From Halopseudomonas litoralis (GTDB taxonomy: Bacteria; Pseudomonadota; Gammaproteobacteria; Pseudomonadales; Pseudomonadaceae), in NCBI RefSeq assembly GCF_900105005.1, contig NZ_LT629748.1, forward strand, positions 1,736,001 to 1,800,000: a stretch of DNA of 64,000 nt, read 5' to 3'. The translations under genes and the position numbers were made by a program. Under the pieces are notes generated by a model. The model did no database searches. It saw nothing but the letters and a program-made list of their open reading frames with translations, and was not told where the DNA came from. Below, piece after piece: positions 46,867 through 57,028 of the stretch (the stretch's first letter is position 1; every line of letters starts with the position of its first letter).

Positions 46867-49362
46867 ATGAGCGCGTCAATCACTGGCGACCCCGCCGCAA
46901 CAGCGATCAGCCTGCCTATCGAAGGCATGAGCTGCGCCTCCTGCGTCGGTCGCGTGGAAGCCGCCCTTGGCAAGGTCGAGGGCGTCGGTGCGGTCGCGGT
47001 CAATCTTGCCACGGAACGGGCGAATATCCGCCTTACCCGCCAGGTTGACCGCACTGCACTGGTGCAGGCAGTCGAGAAGGCCGGCTATAGTGTGCCTGCC
47101 AGCACTATCGAGCTGACTATCGAAGGCATGACGTGCGCTTCCTGCGTCGCGCGGGTCGAGCGCGCACTCAAGGCCGTGCCGGGCGTCTTGGAAGCGAGGG
47201 TCAACCTGGCCACGGAGCGTGTCACGGTGCATGGCAGCGCCGCCGCCGATACACTGGTCGCCGCCATTAAAAACGCCGGCTATTCGGCGCAGGTCATCGA
47301 CGCACTGGACGGTGATGTCAGCGAAGAAGCTACTGCGAAAAAGGACGCAGAACGCGCCACACTCAAGCGCGATCTCATCACTGCTGCCATGCTGGCATTG
47401 CCGGTGTTCGTTATTGAGATGGGCTCGCATATGGTGCCGGGGGTGCACGAGCTGATCATGCGTACCATCGGCCTGCAGTGGAGCTGGTATCTGCAGTTCA
47501 TCCTGACCACCCTGGTGCTGGCCGGGCCCGGCCGGCGTTTCTACCGCACCGGTTTCCCGGCGCTGCTGCGTCTCGCGCCTGACATGAACTCATTGGTCGC
47601 GCTGGGCACCATGGCCGCCTATGCCTATTCGGTGATTGCGACATTTGCCGCCGACCTGCTGCCTGCCGGTACAGTCAACGTCTACTACGAAGCCGCAGCA
47701 GTCATTGTGGCGCTGATTCTACTCGGGCGGTTTCTCGAAGCCCGCGCCAAGGGGCGCACCTCCGAGGCCATCCAGCGGCTCGTCGGCCTGCAGGCCAGAA
47801 CCGCACGGGTACGACGCGACGGCAGCACGCTGGATATAGCCGTCGGCGAAGTCGCCCCGGGTGATGTGGTCGAAGTGCGACCCGGCGAGCGTGTACCGGT
47901 CGATGGCGAGGTCGTCGAAGGGCAGAGCTATGTTGATGAATCGATGATCACCGGCGAACCCGTACCCGTCAGCAAGTCGGCTGGCAACCCGGTGGTGGGC
48001 GGCACCGTCAACCAGACCGGCGCCTTTGCTCTGCGGGCCACCGCCGTCGGCGGCCAGACCGTGCTGGCACAGATCATTCGCCTGGTCGAGCAGGCTCAGG
48101 GCTCCAAGCTGCCGATTCAGGGGCTGGTAGACAAGGTGACCATGTGGTTCGTACCCGCGGTCATGCTGGCTGCGGCACTGACCTTCGTCATCTGGCTGAT
48201 TGTCGGCCCCTCCCCTGCGTTAACCTTCGCTCTGGTCAATGCTGTGGCCGTGCTGATCATTGCCTGTCCTTGCGCCATGGGCCTGGCCACGCCCACCTCG
48301 ATCATGGTCGGCACCGGTCGCGGCGCGGAGTTGGGGGTGCTGTTTCGCAAGGGAGAAGCTCTGCAGCTGTTAAAAGATGCCAAGATCGTGGCCGTGGACA
48401 AGACCGGCACCTTGACCGAAGGCCGCCCCGCCCTGACCGACCTGGAAACCTCGGCCGGCTTTGAGCGCGCCCAGGTACTGGCACGGATCGCAGCCGTCGA
48501 AAGCCGCTCGGAGCACCCGATCGCCCGTGCGCTGGTGGATGCTGCCGAACAAGAAGGCCTGAGCCTGCCAACGTTGAGCAACTTCAAATCGGTCACGGGC
48601 TTCGGTGTGCGTGCCGATGTCGACGGCGCACGGGTGGAGATCGGTGCCGATCGTTACATGCGTGAACTGGGATTGAGCGTGGAGGTCTTTGCACAGACTG
48701 CGGAGCGTCTCGGTGACGAGGGTAAATCCCCCTTGTATGCCGCCATCGACGGACGCCTCGCCGCCATCGCGGCGGTCGCCGATCCGATCAAGGCAAGCAC
48801 CCCCGGCGCCATTGCCGCGTTGCACGATCTGGGGCTGCAAGTTGCCATGATCACCGGCGATAACGAACGCACCGCCCAGGCCATTGCCCGCCAGCTGGGT
48901 ATCGACGAGGTGGTGGCCGAAGTGTTGCCCGAGGGTAAGGTTGATGCTGTGCGCCGCCTGAAGGCCGAGCATGGCTGCCTGGCGTTTGTTGGCGACGGCA
49001 TCAATGACGCGCCGGCTTTGGCTGAGGCCGATGTTGGGCTCGCGATAGGAACGGGTACCGATGTAGCGATGGAAGCAGCGGATGTGGTGTTGATGTCCGG
49101 CAACCTGAACGGTGTACCCAACGCCATAGCCCTGTCCAAGGCCACTATCGGCAACATCCGGCAGAATCTCTTCTGGGCCTTCGCCTACAACACAGCCTTG
49201 ATTCCGGTTGCTGCCGGGGTGCTGTATCCGGTCTATGGCCTGCTGCTGTCACCGATCTTCGCCGCTGGAGCTATGGCGCTGTCGAGTGTCTTCGTACTCG
49301 GCAATGCGCTGCGACTGCGACGTTTCCAGGCGCCGATTGCTGCGGCCGAAACCGCAGCCTGA
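46867..49362 (+). CDS. copA: Copper-translocating P1B-type ATPase
   Basis: This 831-residue pump has two N-terminal heavy-metal-associated domains (GMSCASC with Cys23/Cys26 and GMTCASC with Cys90/Cys93) and eight helices. The ion-binding motif is CPC in [11 protein letters not shown] (about residue 467), with actuator motif TGEPVPV, phosphorylation site DKTGT (Asp511) and the nucleotide-binding motifs SEHPIARA and [10 protein letters not shown]. It exports Cu(I) from the cytoplasm. CAGGAGG precedes the ATG. No CueR-type regulator or copper chaperone gene is adjacent. Confidence 0.96.
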   Translation: MSASITGDPAATAISLPIEGMSCASCVGRVEAALGKVEGVGAVAVNLATERANIRLTRQVDRTALVQAVEKAGYSVPASTIELTIEGMTCASCVARVERALKAVPGVLEARVNLATERVTVHGSAAADTLVAAIKNAGYSAQVIDALDGDVSEEATAKKDAERATLKRDLITAAMLALPVFVIEMGSHMVPGVHELIMRTIGLQWSWYLQFILTTLVLAGPGRRFYRTGFPALLRLAPDMNSLVALGTMAAYAYSVIATFAADLLPAGTVNVYYEAAAVIVALILLGRFLEARAKGRTSEAIQRLVGLQARTARVRRDGSTLDIAVGEVAPGDVVEVRPGERVPVDGEVVEGQSYVDESMITGEPVPVSKSAGNPVVGGTVNQTGAFALRATAVGGQTVLAQIIRLVEQAQGSKLPIQGLVDKVTMWFVPAVMLAAALTFVIWLIVGPSPALTFALVNAVAVLIIACPCAMGLATPTSIMVGTGRGAELGVLFRKGEALQLLKDAKIVAVDKTGTLTEGRPALTDLETSAGFERAQVLARIAAVESRSEHPIARALVDAAEQEGLSLPTLSNFKSVTGFGVRADVDGARVEIGADRYMRELGLSVEVFAQTAERLGDEGKSPLYAAIDGRLAAIAAVADPIKASTPGAIAALHDLGLQVAMITGDNERTAQAIARQLGIDEVVAEVLPEGKVDAVRRLKAEHGCLAFVGDGINDAPALAEADVGLAIGTGTDVAMEAADVVLMSGNLNGVPNAIALSKATIGNIRQNLFWAFAYNTALIPVAAGVLYPVYGLLLSPIFAAGAMALSSVFVLGNALRLRRFQAPIAAAETAA

Positions 49363-49428
49363 TCAGCAAGCAGATAACAGCAAGGCCGACCTGACATTGC
49401 AGATCGGCCACCTGCTCAGGTCATTCCA

Positions 49429-50337
49429 TCAGTACGGGCAATTGCCACGGTATTCGGAGATATTGCGGTCGGATTCATGATTCGGACCGCACAGGAACTG
49501 GCTATAGCGCGTATCGTTATCCAGGAAACGCTTCATCCAGGATACGCCCATACGGCTGAGTACATCATTGTTGAACCCGCCGCCATTGGCGCAGTAGTGC
49601 GAGCCGCCGTCAATCTCGACATAAGCCTTGTCGATGTCATTCGGCAGCTGGTTATAGAACGGCGAAGCATGACTGCGCACCGGCGCGATAAGGTCGGATT
49701 CGCAAGCGAAGATCAGCGTCGGAGCCTGTACTCCACTGGCGCGCGCGGTATCCCATGGCGCCAGCGGAATGGCTGCCTTGATACGGCCCTGGCTGGCTAC
49801 GCGCAATGTGCCGCCACCGCCCATGGACCAGCCGATCACGCCCAGCCGATCGGTATCGATCATGCCATTCACCGGACTGAGGCGACTGGAGTTCTGGTCA
49901 ACCAGATAATCCAAAGCATTATTGATCTGACGGGCACGGCTCCGCGGCTGGTCAAAACCCGTATTGGTATCGATGGTCATCACCACGAAGCCGTGAGACG
50001 CCAGTTTCGGCCCCCACCAGTCGATGGAAGACTCGGCAGATACAAAACCCGGAATCACCACAATGGCAGCCATGGTTCCGGAGGTGCCTGTAGGATAATG
50101 AATGGTGCCGCCCCCGAAGCCGCTGGTCAAACTCGACACGTTGCTGGTGCGCACGCTGTGAGGCCCACTAGAGGCTTCAAGGAAGGAAACCGTCGGGTCC
50201 GGACCTCGTTCGTAAGCTCCACCTGGATCGCTCGGGTCGTCGACCGGTGGGTTGGTTGCAAATGCAGAAGTGGACAGCATAAGGGCGCCTGCTGCCAGCA
50301 TGGAGAGCAGCGAGCTGGGTAAGTTCTTATTGATCAT
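49429..50337 (-). CDS. Secreted polyester/PET hydrolase-like cutinase (alpha/beta hydrolase)
   Basis: This 302-residue protein has a signal peptide (cleavage AFA before TN, about residue 27) and the cutinase/polyesterase fold. The nucleophile elbow is GWSMG with Ser171. Asp215 ([10 protein letters not shown]) and His247 (GGSHYC) complete the triad. Phe98 (PGFVS) and Met172 form the oxyanion hole. Cysteine pairs at 212/249 and 283/300 match the two disulfides of type II PET hydrolases. From memory it is very close to PE-H of Halopseudomonas aestusnigri (Ser171, Asp217, His249, Tyr250). The spacing from Asp to His is identical and Tyr248 corresponds to Tyr250. The Asp and His are shifted by two residues, so the loop after WDT is shorter here. 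Natural substrates are probably cutin-like or triglyceride esters. Confidence 0.93.
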   Translation of the reverse strand: MINKNLPSSLLSMLAAGALMLSTSAFATNPPVDDPSDPGGAYERGPDPTVSFLEASSGPHSVRTSNVSSLTSGFGGGTIHYPTGTSGTMAAIVVIPGFVSAESSIDWWGPKLASHGFVVMTIDTNTGFDQPRSRARQINNALDYLVDQNSSRLSPVNGMIDTDRLGVIGWSMGGGGTLRVASQGRIKAAIPLAPWDTARASGVQAPTLIFACESDLIAPVRSHASPFYNQLPNDIDKAYVEIDGGSHYCANGGGFNNDVLSRMGVSWMKRFLDNDTRYSQFLCGPNHESDRNISEYRGNCPY

Positions 50338-50736
50338 TATTACTCCAGGAAAGACTTATTCAGGATTATTGTTAATTACATATAACGCGTGAAGTTGATG
50401 TCCCGGATGAGAACTGCCATCAACAGCGATGAAGTATTTGATCTGTCTCAGAGAGCGTCAACGGCCCACAAGCAAGTTCACCCACATGGGTTAAGCGAAC
50501 AATGTTCTTTGTTATAAGCCTGGTGATCTTGAACTAATACCCGATATAAGGTGACAATATGCCATTATTGAAAACCACTCTTTCGAGTGAGTGGCCAAAG
50601 CATGGCCGTAACATATCAATCGACCATCAGAGGCTCCGCATTTACGTGCCTTCATGCAGGTCAATTCCTAACCGACGATTGACGATGAACCGGTGACAGC
50701 AGATCATCTCTGCCTGATTGATCGAGGATGAGATAG
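50338..50736. other. Divergent intergenic region between the polyester hydrolase and mscS genes
   Basis: About 400 bases must contain the promoters of both divergent genes. CTGGAGT before the hydrolase ATG is its ribosome-binding site, and AT-rich patches on that side (TTATAT, TAATTA) could hold a -10. I see no protein-like frame, no RNA gene and no clear operator. Confidence 0.4.
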
Positions 50737-51651
50737 ATGTTTGAAAATGTGGATTGGTTGCCTGACAATTTTGTCATCTCTGATGCCGTGCTGAGCCTGC
50801 TGGCCAGCTCGGCCATCCTGATAGTGACTGTCATCATCCTGCGGGCGCTGACGACACGCTTCATACAACGCACGGTGAATTCGCCGGAGCTGCGTGGCAA
50901 ATGGCTGGTCAATTCGCGTAACGGATTTCTATTGCTGTTGATGCTCGGGCTGGTGATGATCTGGGGCGAGGAGCTGCGTACCCTGGCGCTGTCCATCGTT
51001 GCTATCGCCGTGGCTTTCGTGGTGGCGACCAAGGAGCTGATACTCTGCTTCACCGGCTCGATTCTCAAGAGCGGCTCGCGCTCCTTTGTACTGGGCGACC
51101 GTATCCAGATAAAGGACCTGCGCGGTGACGTGATCGACCAGAGCCTGTTGGCAACGACTATTCTCGAAGTAGGCCCCGGCAAGCACCTGCACCAACGCAC
51201 CGGCCGCCGTATTGTCATCCCCAACGCGCTGTTTGTATCCGAGCCGGTGATCAATGAAAGTTTCACCACGCATTATGACTTTCATGTATTCACCGTGCCC
51301 TTCAAACGTGAAGACAACTGGCAGGCCGCGCAACAAGCACTACAGATTGCAGCCGACCATCATTGTCAGCCGTATCTGGAGCTGGTACGCCGCTATATGA
51401 GCAAGATCGGTAGCCAGCGCGGACTGGTAATGCCGTCGGTTGACCCTCGGGTAACCATCCAGGTCCCTGTCGCCGGGGAGATCCATCTCACGGTCCGGAT
51501 TCCGGCCAAGGCTGGCGAGCGCAACTTCATCGAGCAGGCGATTCTCACCGAGGTGTTTTCCGAGAACGACTTTTCAGCCCCGCGCCCCGGGCGAGCCGAA
51601 GACAGGGCAGCGTCGTCCTCCAGCGAGAGTTTGAGAACCCAGGGTCGCTGA
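50737..51651 (+). CDS. MscS-family mechanosensitive channel
   Basis: This 304-residue protein has an N-terminal helix (about 16-35) and two further helices (about 68-110). The MscS-like cytoplasmic beta domain contains LKSGSRSFVLGDRIQIKDLRGDVIDQSLLATTILEVGPG and RRIVIPNALFVSEPVINESF, followed by an alpha/beta C-terminal domain to about residue 275. Such channels release solutes on osmotic downshock. The pore helix (LSIVAIAVAFVVATKELI) lacks the Gly-Ala spacing of E. coli MscS, so gating may differ. The last 25 residues are Arg/Ser-rich and unstructured. Confidence 0.86.
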   Translation: MFENVDWLPDNFVISDAVLSLLASSAILIVTVIILRALTTRFIQRTVNSPELRGKWLVNSRNGFLLLLMLGLVMIWGEELRTLALSIVAIAVAFVVATKELILCFTGSILKSGSRSFVLGDRIQIKDLRGDVIDQSLLATTILEVGPGKHLHQRTGRRIVIPNALFVSEPVINESFTTHYDFHVFTVPFKREDNWQAAQQALQIAADHHCQPYLELVRRYMSKIGSQRGLVMPSVDPRVTIQVPVAGEIHLTVRIPAKAGERNFIEQAILTEVFSENDFSAPRPGRAEDRAASSSSESLRTQGR

Positions 51652-51693
51652 ATGCCGTCGTTAAAGATTCTGTAAAGCTTCAAAGGAGCTGTC

Positions 51694-52137
51694 ATGTACA
51701 AGTATGTCCTGGTGCTGCACATTCTGTCCGCCACGGTCTGGACCGGCGGACACCTGGTACTGGCGTTGGCATTATTGCCGAAGATCCTGCGTGAGCGGTC
51801 GGTCGCCGATCTGCTGGCCTTCGAGTCGGCTTACGAAAAATGGGGCATGTCGGCCCTGGTGATTCAGGTGCTGTCCGGACTATGGCTGGCGCATACCCTG
51901 ATGCCGGATATCTCCACATGGTTTGCTGCCGACAACTTCATCACCCGGCTCATCCTGCTGAAACTGACCCTGCTGGCACTCACATTAGCCGTGGCGATGG
52001 ATGCCCGACTGCGAGTGATCCCCAAGCTGTCTGCCGACACCCTGCCGACCATGGCATTGCGCATCCGCTTGATCACCCTGCTCAGCGTCGCCTTCGTCAT
52101 TGTCGGAGCGACTTTCAGAACCGGCCCTTGGATGTAA
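51694..52137 (+). CDS. CopD-like membrane protein
   Basis: This 147-residue protein has four transmembrane helices. The first carries HILSATVWTGGHLVLAL with two histidines (His9 and His20), a pattern shared with CopD and related haem- or copper-associated membrane proteins. CopD-family proteins contribute to copper uptake to the cytoplasm, but this compact form is uncharacterised. It lies 42 bases after the mscS gene on the same strand. A stem-loop after the stop may terminate it. Confidence 0.75.
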   Translation: MYKYVLVLHILSATVWTGGHLVLALALLPKILRERSVADLLAFESAYEKWGMSALVIQVLSGLWLAHTLMPDISTWFAADNFITRLILLKLTLLALTLAVAMDARLRVIPKLSADTLPTMALRIRLITLLSVAFVIVGATFRTGPWM

Positions 52138-52174
52138 CCTCGAGAATGCTCCAGGATCTGAGTGAGTTCTTCCA

Positions 52175-52192
52175 CAGGGGCTAACGCCCCTG
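52175..52192. terminator. Stem-loop between convergent CopD-like and DnrO-like genes
   Basis: CAGGGGC-TAAC-GCCCCTG forms a perfect seven-base stem with a four-base loop in the gap between two convergent genes. There is no T run, so termination strength is uncertain. Confidence 0.45.
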
Positions 52193-52229
52193 CACCGTCC
52201 TCTGCCCATCCGATTGAGTAATTGACAGA

Positions 52230-52736
52230 TCAGTGCTCGATCGGCTCGAAGCTCTCATCACCGAAATAGGTCGCGTAGTTGTTCAAGGCACCAACGACCT
52301 TGACTGCACCACTGGTGCGGGAATCTTCGGTGGCGCCTTCCATGGCACTGGCGCCGGCCATCAGCTGAGTAATCAGGATATGCAACTGAGCATCAGCCTC
52401 CCCTTCCAGCCCGCAGTTCTCGATCATGTAAGCCACCTGGCCATTGATTGTTGCAGCCAGACTATCGAAAGCACTGTCAGCGAAATTGCCGGTATGGATA
52501 TCATCCAGTGACGCGCGCACCCTGCCGCGCAGCTTGCCCATGGCCTCACGTAACGGCTCATCGGTACCCCAAGGCTGACCGTCATTCAGATAAAGCACAT
52601 GACCTTCGTTCGCATGAACTGCGTGACTGTCGTGATCATGCACATCATTGGTGCTGGTCGCCGCAACCAGAGGCGTGCTGAGGGTCAAGGCGCCCAACGC
52701 CAGGGCGAAATAGACACCGGAAGACTTGATACTCAT
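52230..52736 (-). CDS. Histidine-rich exported DnrO-like protein
   Basis: This 168-residue protein has a signal peptide (ending VAA, about residue 26). A His/Asp-rich stretch HDHDSHAVHANEGH (about 33-46) follows, then a helical domain (WGTDEPLREAMGKLRGRV, AFDSLAATINGQVAYMIENCGLEGEADAQLHILITQLMAGASAMEGA). The helical part resembles the DnrO-like family found in Pseudomonas; the histidines suggest binding of Cu, Ni or Zn in the periplasm. It is convergent with the CopD-like gene and 2.9 kb from copA. A metal role is inference. Confidence 0.65.
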   Translation of the reverse strand: MSIKSSGVYFALALGALTLSTPLVAATSTNDVHDHDSHAVHANEGHVLYLNDGQPWGTDEPLREAMGKLRGRVRASLDDIHTGNFADSAFDSLAATINGQVAYMIENCGLEGEADAQLHILITQLMAGASAMEGATEDSRTSGAVKVVGALNNYATYFGDESFEPIEH

Positions 52737-52968
52737 GGTAATTCCTCGTTACTAAAGGTGTGTCTATACAAAAGCAAGTTCCATGCCGCTATATAAATCC
52801 TTATTATTCAATTAGATGCGATTAACGGGTGTTTCATACCCTCGTAGATAATGGTCTTTTGCACCCGCAAGGTATTATTAACCCCCTGGAAGTTCCGCCA
52901 GAGCTGTGTCTCTTTCACGTGCCGTCCCGTCTATGCTCGTATGATGGCTCATCAGTAGGGACGGACAT

Positions 52969-55158
52969 ATGAAAGAGAGGCTGGCGAACGCGCTGCGGGT
53001 ATTATTGAGCTCCTACGTCACCACGGGGGTGTCTGCCGGTCTCGGGCTGATGCTGATTTCCGGCACCGCCTATCTGCTGCTCGGCCAGTTTGCCGCATCG
53101 GTGATGGCCGTGGGTGCCATTGTCTGTGTTCCCCCTGACCACGCCTTGCCCCGCCGCGGCAAGTTCGCCAGTCTGTTACCGGCAGCGATTCTCGGGTTGC
53201 CTTTGTTCGCCGGTGTGCAGATGCTGCAGGACCAGCCGTTGTATCTCGGGCTGTTGCTGGTGCCCGCTACCTTCTTTGCTTTTCTCGCCGGTGCCTGGGG
53301 GCAGCGCGGACTGCCAATCATCATTTCGATCATGTTCGCCATGACCTTTTCCATGGCCGTTTCGAAACAATCGAACGGCGGCAGCCTGCTGACTACCTGC
53401 CTGTATTTTGTGTCCGGATCCCTGTGTTATGTGCTGTACGCCACCGCCGCCAATGCGCTGCTCAATAGCCGTTACCGTGCCCAGCTGCTGGCTCAGTCGA
53501 TGCTGGCTCTGAGCCGTCTCATGCGCATTCAGGCCGATCGCTTTGACCCTACAACCGACACGCTCCAGGCCGCCGCGTTGATGCAACAACAAGCGCTGCT
53601 GGCCGAGCAATTACAGGCTGCGCGTGACCTGCTGCTGGAGTCACCACGCACAGCTCGCCGGCAACAGCGGGCAGCAATACTGATCAACATCCTCGAAATA
53701 CGTGATCACCTGTTGGCCAGCGAGTTGGATCTTGATCTGGTCAAATCCCGCCCGGAGGCGGCCTCGGTCCTGACCGAGATGCACAAGCTCCTTGACCAGA
53801 TGGCTGATGAGCTGGATCGACATGCCGATGCCCTGCTGCTGAGCAGGCAACCAGCTCCACTGACCGATTGGCGTCCGGCTCTGGCGGCGCTGAATCGCAT
53901 GCCCCAGACGATGGCCCGCGAGGAGGTCGGACCTACGCCGTCATTGATCATACTGTTGCGCGGACTGACCAACCGGGTAGGCAATATCAATGACGAGATT
54001 TTGCGGATCAACCGATTGGCCAGGGGCAAGGTCGAGCCGGATCTGGCTGCGGTACGCACGGCGTGGAAATTGTTTGTCAGCCCGACCAGTTGGTCGCTGC
54101 GCCCGGTGATGGTGCTATGGCGCTGGGATGCTCCGCCACTGCGCCATGCTATGCGCGCTGCGCTGGCGGTCGGGGCTGGTTACTTTCTGTCATTGGCGAT
54201 GCCGTGGAGCACTCACGGCTACTGGATTCTGGTCACCATAGTGGTGGTGCTGCGCGGGAGCCTGTCGCAGACTCTGGAACGACGCAACAATCGTGTTGCC
54301 GGGACTATTCTGGGCTGTTTGCTGGCCGGGGCAATATTATCCACCCAGGCTCCGCCCCTGCTGCTGTTGGTCATAGTACCGCTCGCCCAGGCGGTCTCGC
54401 ACTCCTTTGCCATCAAGCGCTATATCGTCACTGCGGTATCCGCCACCGTATTGAGCCTGGTTCAGGCGCACCTGATCAGTGCCGTGGATGCACCCATGTT
54501 CAACGTGTTGGAGCGCATCGCCGATACCTTTATCGGGGTCGGCATCGCCTGGGCTTTCAGCTATGTGCTGCCCTCCTGGGAACGCAACCAGATTCCCTCG
54601 CTGGTCAACCGCACCTTGCAGGCGCAGGCCCGGCACGCAGAGATCGCCCTGAACCTGCGCCAGTTCACAGCAGTGGACGACGAACCCGAACTGGAATGGC
54701 GGCTGGCGCGCAAAGAAGCCTATGACAGTCTGTCAGCGTTGGTGCAGGCGACACGAAGATCACTGGCCGAACCCCGTGCAGTGCGCCCCGCATTGGAGCC
54801 ACTGGAAAGCCTGCTCAGTCATGGTTACCAGTTACTGGCTCAGTTGACCACGGTGAAAACCATGCTGTTGATGCGTCGGGACGAAGATCAGAGCAATATC
54901 CAGCCCACCCTGCAAGCGGCGGCCGAGGAGATCAGAAGAACACTGCAAGACGGGGCGATAGCTGCGGAAACACCGGCATTCAGCCGATTGAACTGGGGAG
55001 GACAGGAGGAGTTCAGTGACCCCTTCGTGTATGACCTGGAGCCCTGGATACTACGCCGGCTGCAGCTGGCTCAGGATCTGGCAGAAAGCATGCGCCAGGA
55101 TGCCAGTGCGGCATTGCGACCCGTCGGGGAGCCTGACAGCTCCCCTGAACGAGTTTAA
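52969..55158 (+). CDS. FUSC-family membrane protein (aromatic acid exporter-like)
   Basis: This 729-residue protein is duplicated in layout. An N-terminal block of about six helices (residues 18-165) is followed by a long cytoplasmic helical domain (about 165-385). A second helix block (about 405-545: MRAALAVGAGYFLSLAMPWSTHGYWILVTIVVVLRGSLSQTLERRNNRVAGTILGCLLAG) and a C-terminal helical domain follow. The ERRNNRVAGTILG motif is the FUSC signature of AaeB/YccS-like exporters, which remove aromatic carboxylates or polyamine-like compounds. No AaeA-type adaptor is adjacent. Confidence 0.88.
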   Translation: MKERLANALRVLLSSYVTTGVSAGLGLMLISGTAYLLLGQFAASVMAVGAIVCVPPDHALPRRGKFASLLPAAILGLPLFAGVQMLQDQPLYLGLLLVPATFFAFLAGAWGQRGLPIIISIMFAMTFSMAVSKQSNGGSLLTTCLYFVSGSLCYVLYATAANALLNSRYRAQLLAQSMLALSRLMRIQADRFDPTTDTLQAAALMQQQALLAEQLQAARDLLLESPRTARRQQRAAILINILEIRDHLLASELDLDLVKSRPEAASVLTEMHKLLDQMADELDRHADALLLSRQPAPLTDWRPALAALNRMPQTMAREEVGPTPSLIILLRGLTNRVGNINDEILRINRLARGKVEPDLAAVRTAWKLFVSPTSWSLRPVMVLWRWDAPPLRHAMRAALAVGAGYFLSLAMPWSTHGYWILVTIVVVLRGSLSQTLERRNNRVAGTILGCLLAGAILSTQAPPLLLLVIVPLAQAVSHSFAIKRYIVTAVSATVLSLVQAHLISAVDAPMFNVLERIADTFIGVGIAWAFSYVLPSWERNQIPSLVNRTLQAQARHAEIALNLRQFTAVDDEPELEWRLARKEAYDSLSALVQATRRSLAEPRAVRPALEPLESLLSHGYQLLAQLTTVKTMLLMRRDEDQSNIQPTLQAAAEEIRRTLQDGAIAAETPAFSRLNWGGQEEFSDPFVYDLEPWILRRLQLAQDLAESMRQDASAALRPVGEPDSSPERV

Positions 55159-55166
55159 AGAGAGTT

Positions 55167-55298
55167 TTACACCATATCGCTGTTTGAGCGTTTGGCTTCG
55201 CGAAAGTCGCGCAATACCGCGTGGCCGATAAGGCCCAGCATGCCCAGGGTGATAGCGGGCCAGATCAGAACATAGGAACCCAGAATCAATGTTTGCAT
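55167..55298 (-). CDS. Putative transporter small subunit (single-helix protein)
   Basis: This 43-residue protein is mostly one transmembrane helix (MQTLILGSYVLIWPAITLGM, then LGLIGHAVLRDF) followed by a charged tail REAKRSN. The start has AAGGAG seven bases upstream, while the longer frame from 55361 overlaps the symporter end. Such short proteins regularly follow sodium:solute symporter genes of this type, here 59 bases downstream. It is probably a stabilising or accessory subunit. The family name is recalled, not checked. Confidence 0.78.
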   Translation of the reverse strand: MQTLILGSYVLIWPAITLGMLGLIGHAVLRDFREAKRSNSDMV

Positions 55299-55357
55299 GA
55301 TAATTCTCCTTGGTTGAAAGCTCAGCCTCCTGTTGCTGGAGACTGAGGTGATAACAC

Positions 55358-57028
55358 TCACCGAGCGATGACGGCATCGCTGTCCGGCTGATCTTGCGCC
55401 GGCTTGTTATAGTCCCCGACGCGCTCTTTGATGAGATCGAAGTCGAAGCGCTCTTTGCTTGTCAGGCTGATACCGATACATACCAGCGTGCTGACGCCGT
55501 AGGCAGTCAACGACGCCAGCAATACGGTGAATTCGCGCAGGCTGCCAACGCCGATCCAGGCAACGACGGCACCGGCAATGAAGAAAGCGATCACCCCCAT
55601 CCGCTTGCCGAAGAAACCGAAGGTCATCAGCCCGCCGACTACGCCAGCACCTACTGCGGCCAACAGCTCTACGCCAACAGCCAGCACGCCGGTCATCGGC
55701 ACCAGTTCGAAACGCACCAGACAGAACACCAGCAATGCCACGATCACCGCCCAGGTGAAGGCCGCATTGGTTACGCGATTCCAGAAACAGCTGGCAATAA
55801 CCGGGAACACGATGGCGCCCCAGAGTGCCCCCACGAACACCAGCATGACCAGGATATCCAGAGCGAAACTGGCAAAGATGATGCCGATTACAGTCGCGGT
55901 GATCATGGTCATGCGCCCGATCAGCAGCATTTTCTTCGGATCGGCCTTGTTCTTGGCGATGTTCTTGCCATAGACGTCCGCCATCATGATTGCCGACAGC
56001 GCCGACAAGTCGGAGTCCGCCGTGGATGACAGTGAACCTATGACCAGAATAAAGAACAATCCTATGAAGAACGGCGGCAGATAGGTGGAAACCATCTGCG
56101 GAATCAGGTTGTTCATATTGCCATTCAGCGGCTCGACACCCAGCGTCAGGGCCATCAGGCCGATCATGCCCAGACCGATAACAATCGCACCGTAGCTGAT
56201 GGTAGCGGTAATGAAGGTCGGTTTGATGTGCGACTCATCCACCGCAAACAGGCGCTGGGAGATGGTCTGATTACCGATCGCATAGGCCAGCACGGCGACG
56301 AAGTAAGGCGCCCCCTGATTCAGGAAGGCCTCCTTGGAAAAGATGTTGGCCTGCTCCGCCGTCAGGTTCGACAGGTTGTCCGCCATCACTCCCGGACCAC
56401 CCATGGAGAACAGCACCGCTGGAATGATGACGACAGCAATCGCCATCATGGCCATCAGCTGGGCGAAGTCGGTGAATACTGAGGCCCTGAAGCCCGAGTA
56501 CAGCGTGTAGCTGAGTACGCCTGCACCCGCAATGAGAATCCCTGTCTGGAATGACAACGGCGAAAGCACCGACACCAGCGCCCCCGCGGCGGTGAGATTG
56601 ACCATCAGGCTGATGACACTGCCGAGAATATTGGAGAATGCCAGGATCAACTGACTGGAGGCCCCGTGCCGGGCGTGGATAAGCTCACCCAGAGTGTGTG
56701 CATTGGGCGCCAGATCACGGAAACGACGACCGAAGGGGTAGATGAACAGAATCATCAAGGCGCCCCAGAAGCCGTAATGCAGCGGACCGGAGACACCGTA
56801 GGTATAACCCGATGTGGCGGCGGCGTAGAAAGAGGCAGCCCAGATCCAGGTTGCGGTCATACTCGCAGCACCCATTCCCAGGCCGATGCGCTGGTTGGCC
56901 ACCATGAAACCGTCAGCATCGCCCTCGCTCTGCTTGATCCGGGTGGAGAGAAGATAGGTACCGCCATAGAATCCAAACAACAACAGTAATACTGTTACCG
57001 TCGAGAACTGAAACAATTCAGAATTCAC
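55358..57028 (-). CDS. Sodium:solute symporter family protein
   Basis: This 556-residue SSS protein has about 13-14 helices. It includes ATWIWAASFYAAATSGYTYGVSGPLHYGFW, the GELIHARHG loop, FAVDESHIKPTFITATISYG, and the sodium-site segment VIGSLSSTADSDLSALSAIMMADVYGKNIA. It resembles the urea/short-chain carboxylate branch more than proline or glucose symporters; the solute is not determinable. The downstream small protein gene is its likely partner. The region upstream (57029-57543) should hold its promoter. Confidence 0.9.
   Translation of the reverse strand: MNSELFQFSTVTVLLLLFGFYGGTYLLSTRIKQSEGDADGFMVANQRIGLGMGAASMTATWIWAASFYAAATSGYTYGVSGPLHYGFWGALMILFIYPFGRRFRDLAPNAHTLGELIHARHGASSQLILAFSNILGSVISLMVNLTAAGALVSVLSPLSFQTGILIAGAGVLSYTLYSGFRASVFTDFAQLMAMMAIAVVIIPAVLFSMGGPGVMADNLSNLTAEQANIFSKEAFLNQGAPYFVAVLAYAIGNQTISQRLFAVDESHIKPTFITATISYGAIVIGLGMIGLMALTLGVEPLNGNMNNLIPQMVSTYLPPFFIGLFFILVIGSLSSTADSDLSALSAIMMADVYGKNIAKNKADPKKMLLIGRMTMITATVIGIIFASFALDILVMLVFVGALWGAIVFPVIASCFWNRVTNAAFTWAVIVALLVFCLVRFELVPMTGVLAVGVELLAAVGAGVVGGLMTFGFFGKRMGVIAFFIAGAVVAWIGVGSLREFTVLLASLTAYGVSTLVCIGISLTSKERFDFDLIKERVGDYNKPAQDQPDSDAVIAR

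Noticed and set aside
49384..49409. The inverted repeat GGCCGA...TCGGCC between copA and the polyesterase gene as a shared terminator.
   Set aside because: A six-base stem with a 14-base loop and no T tract is too weak to call.
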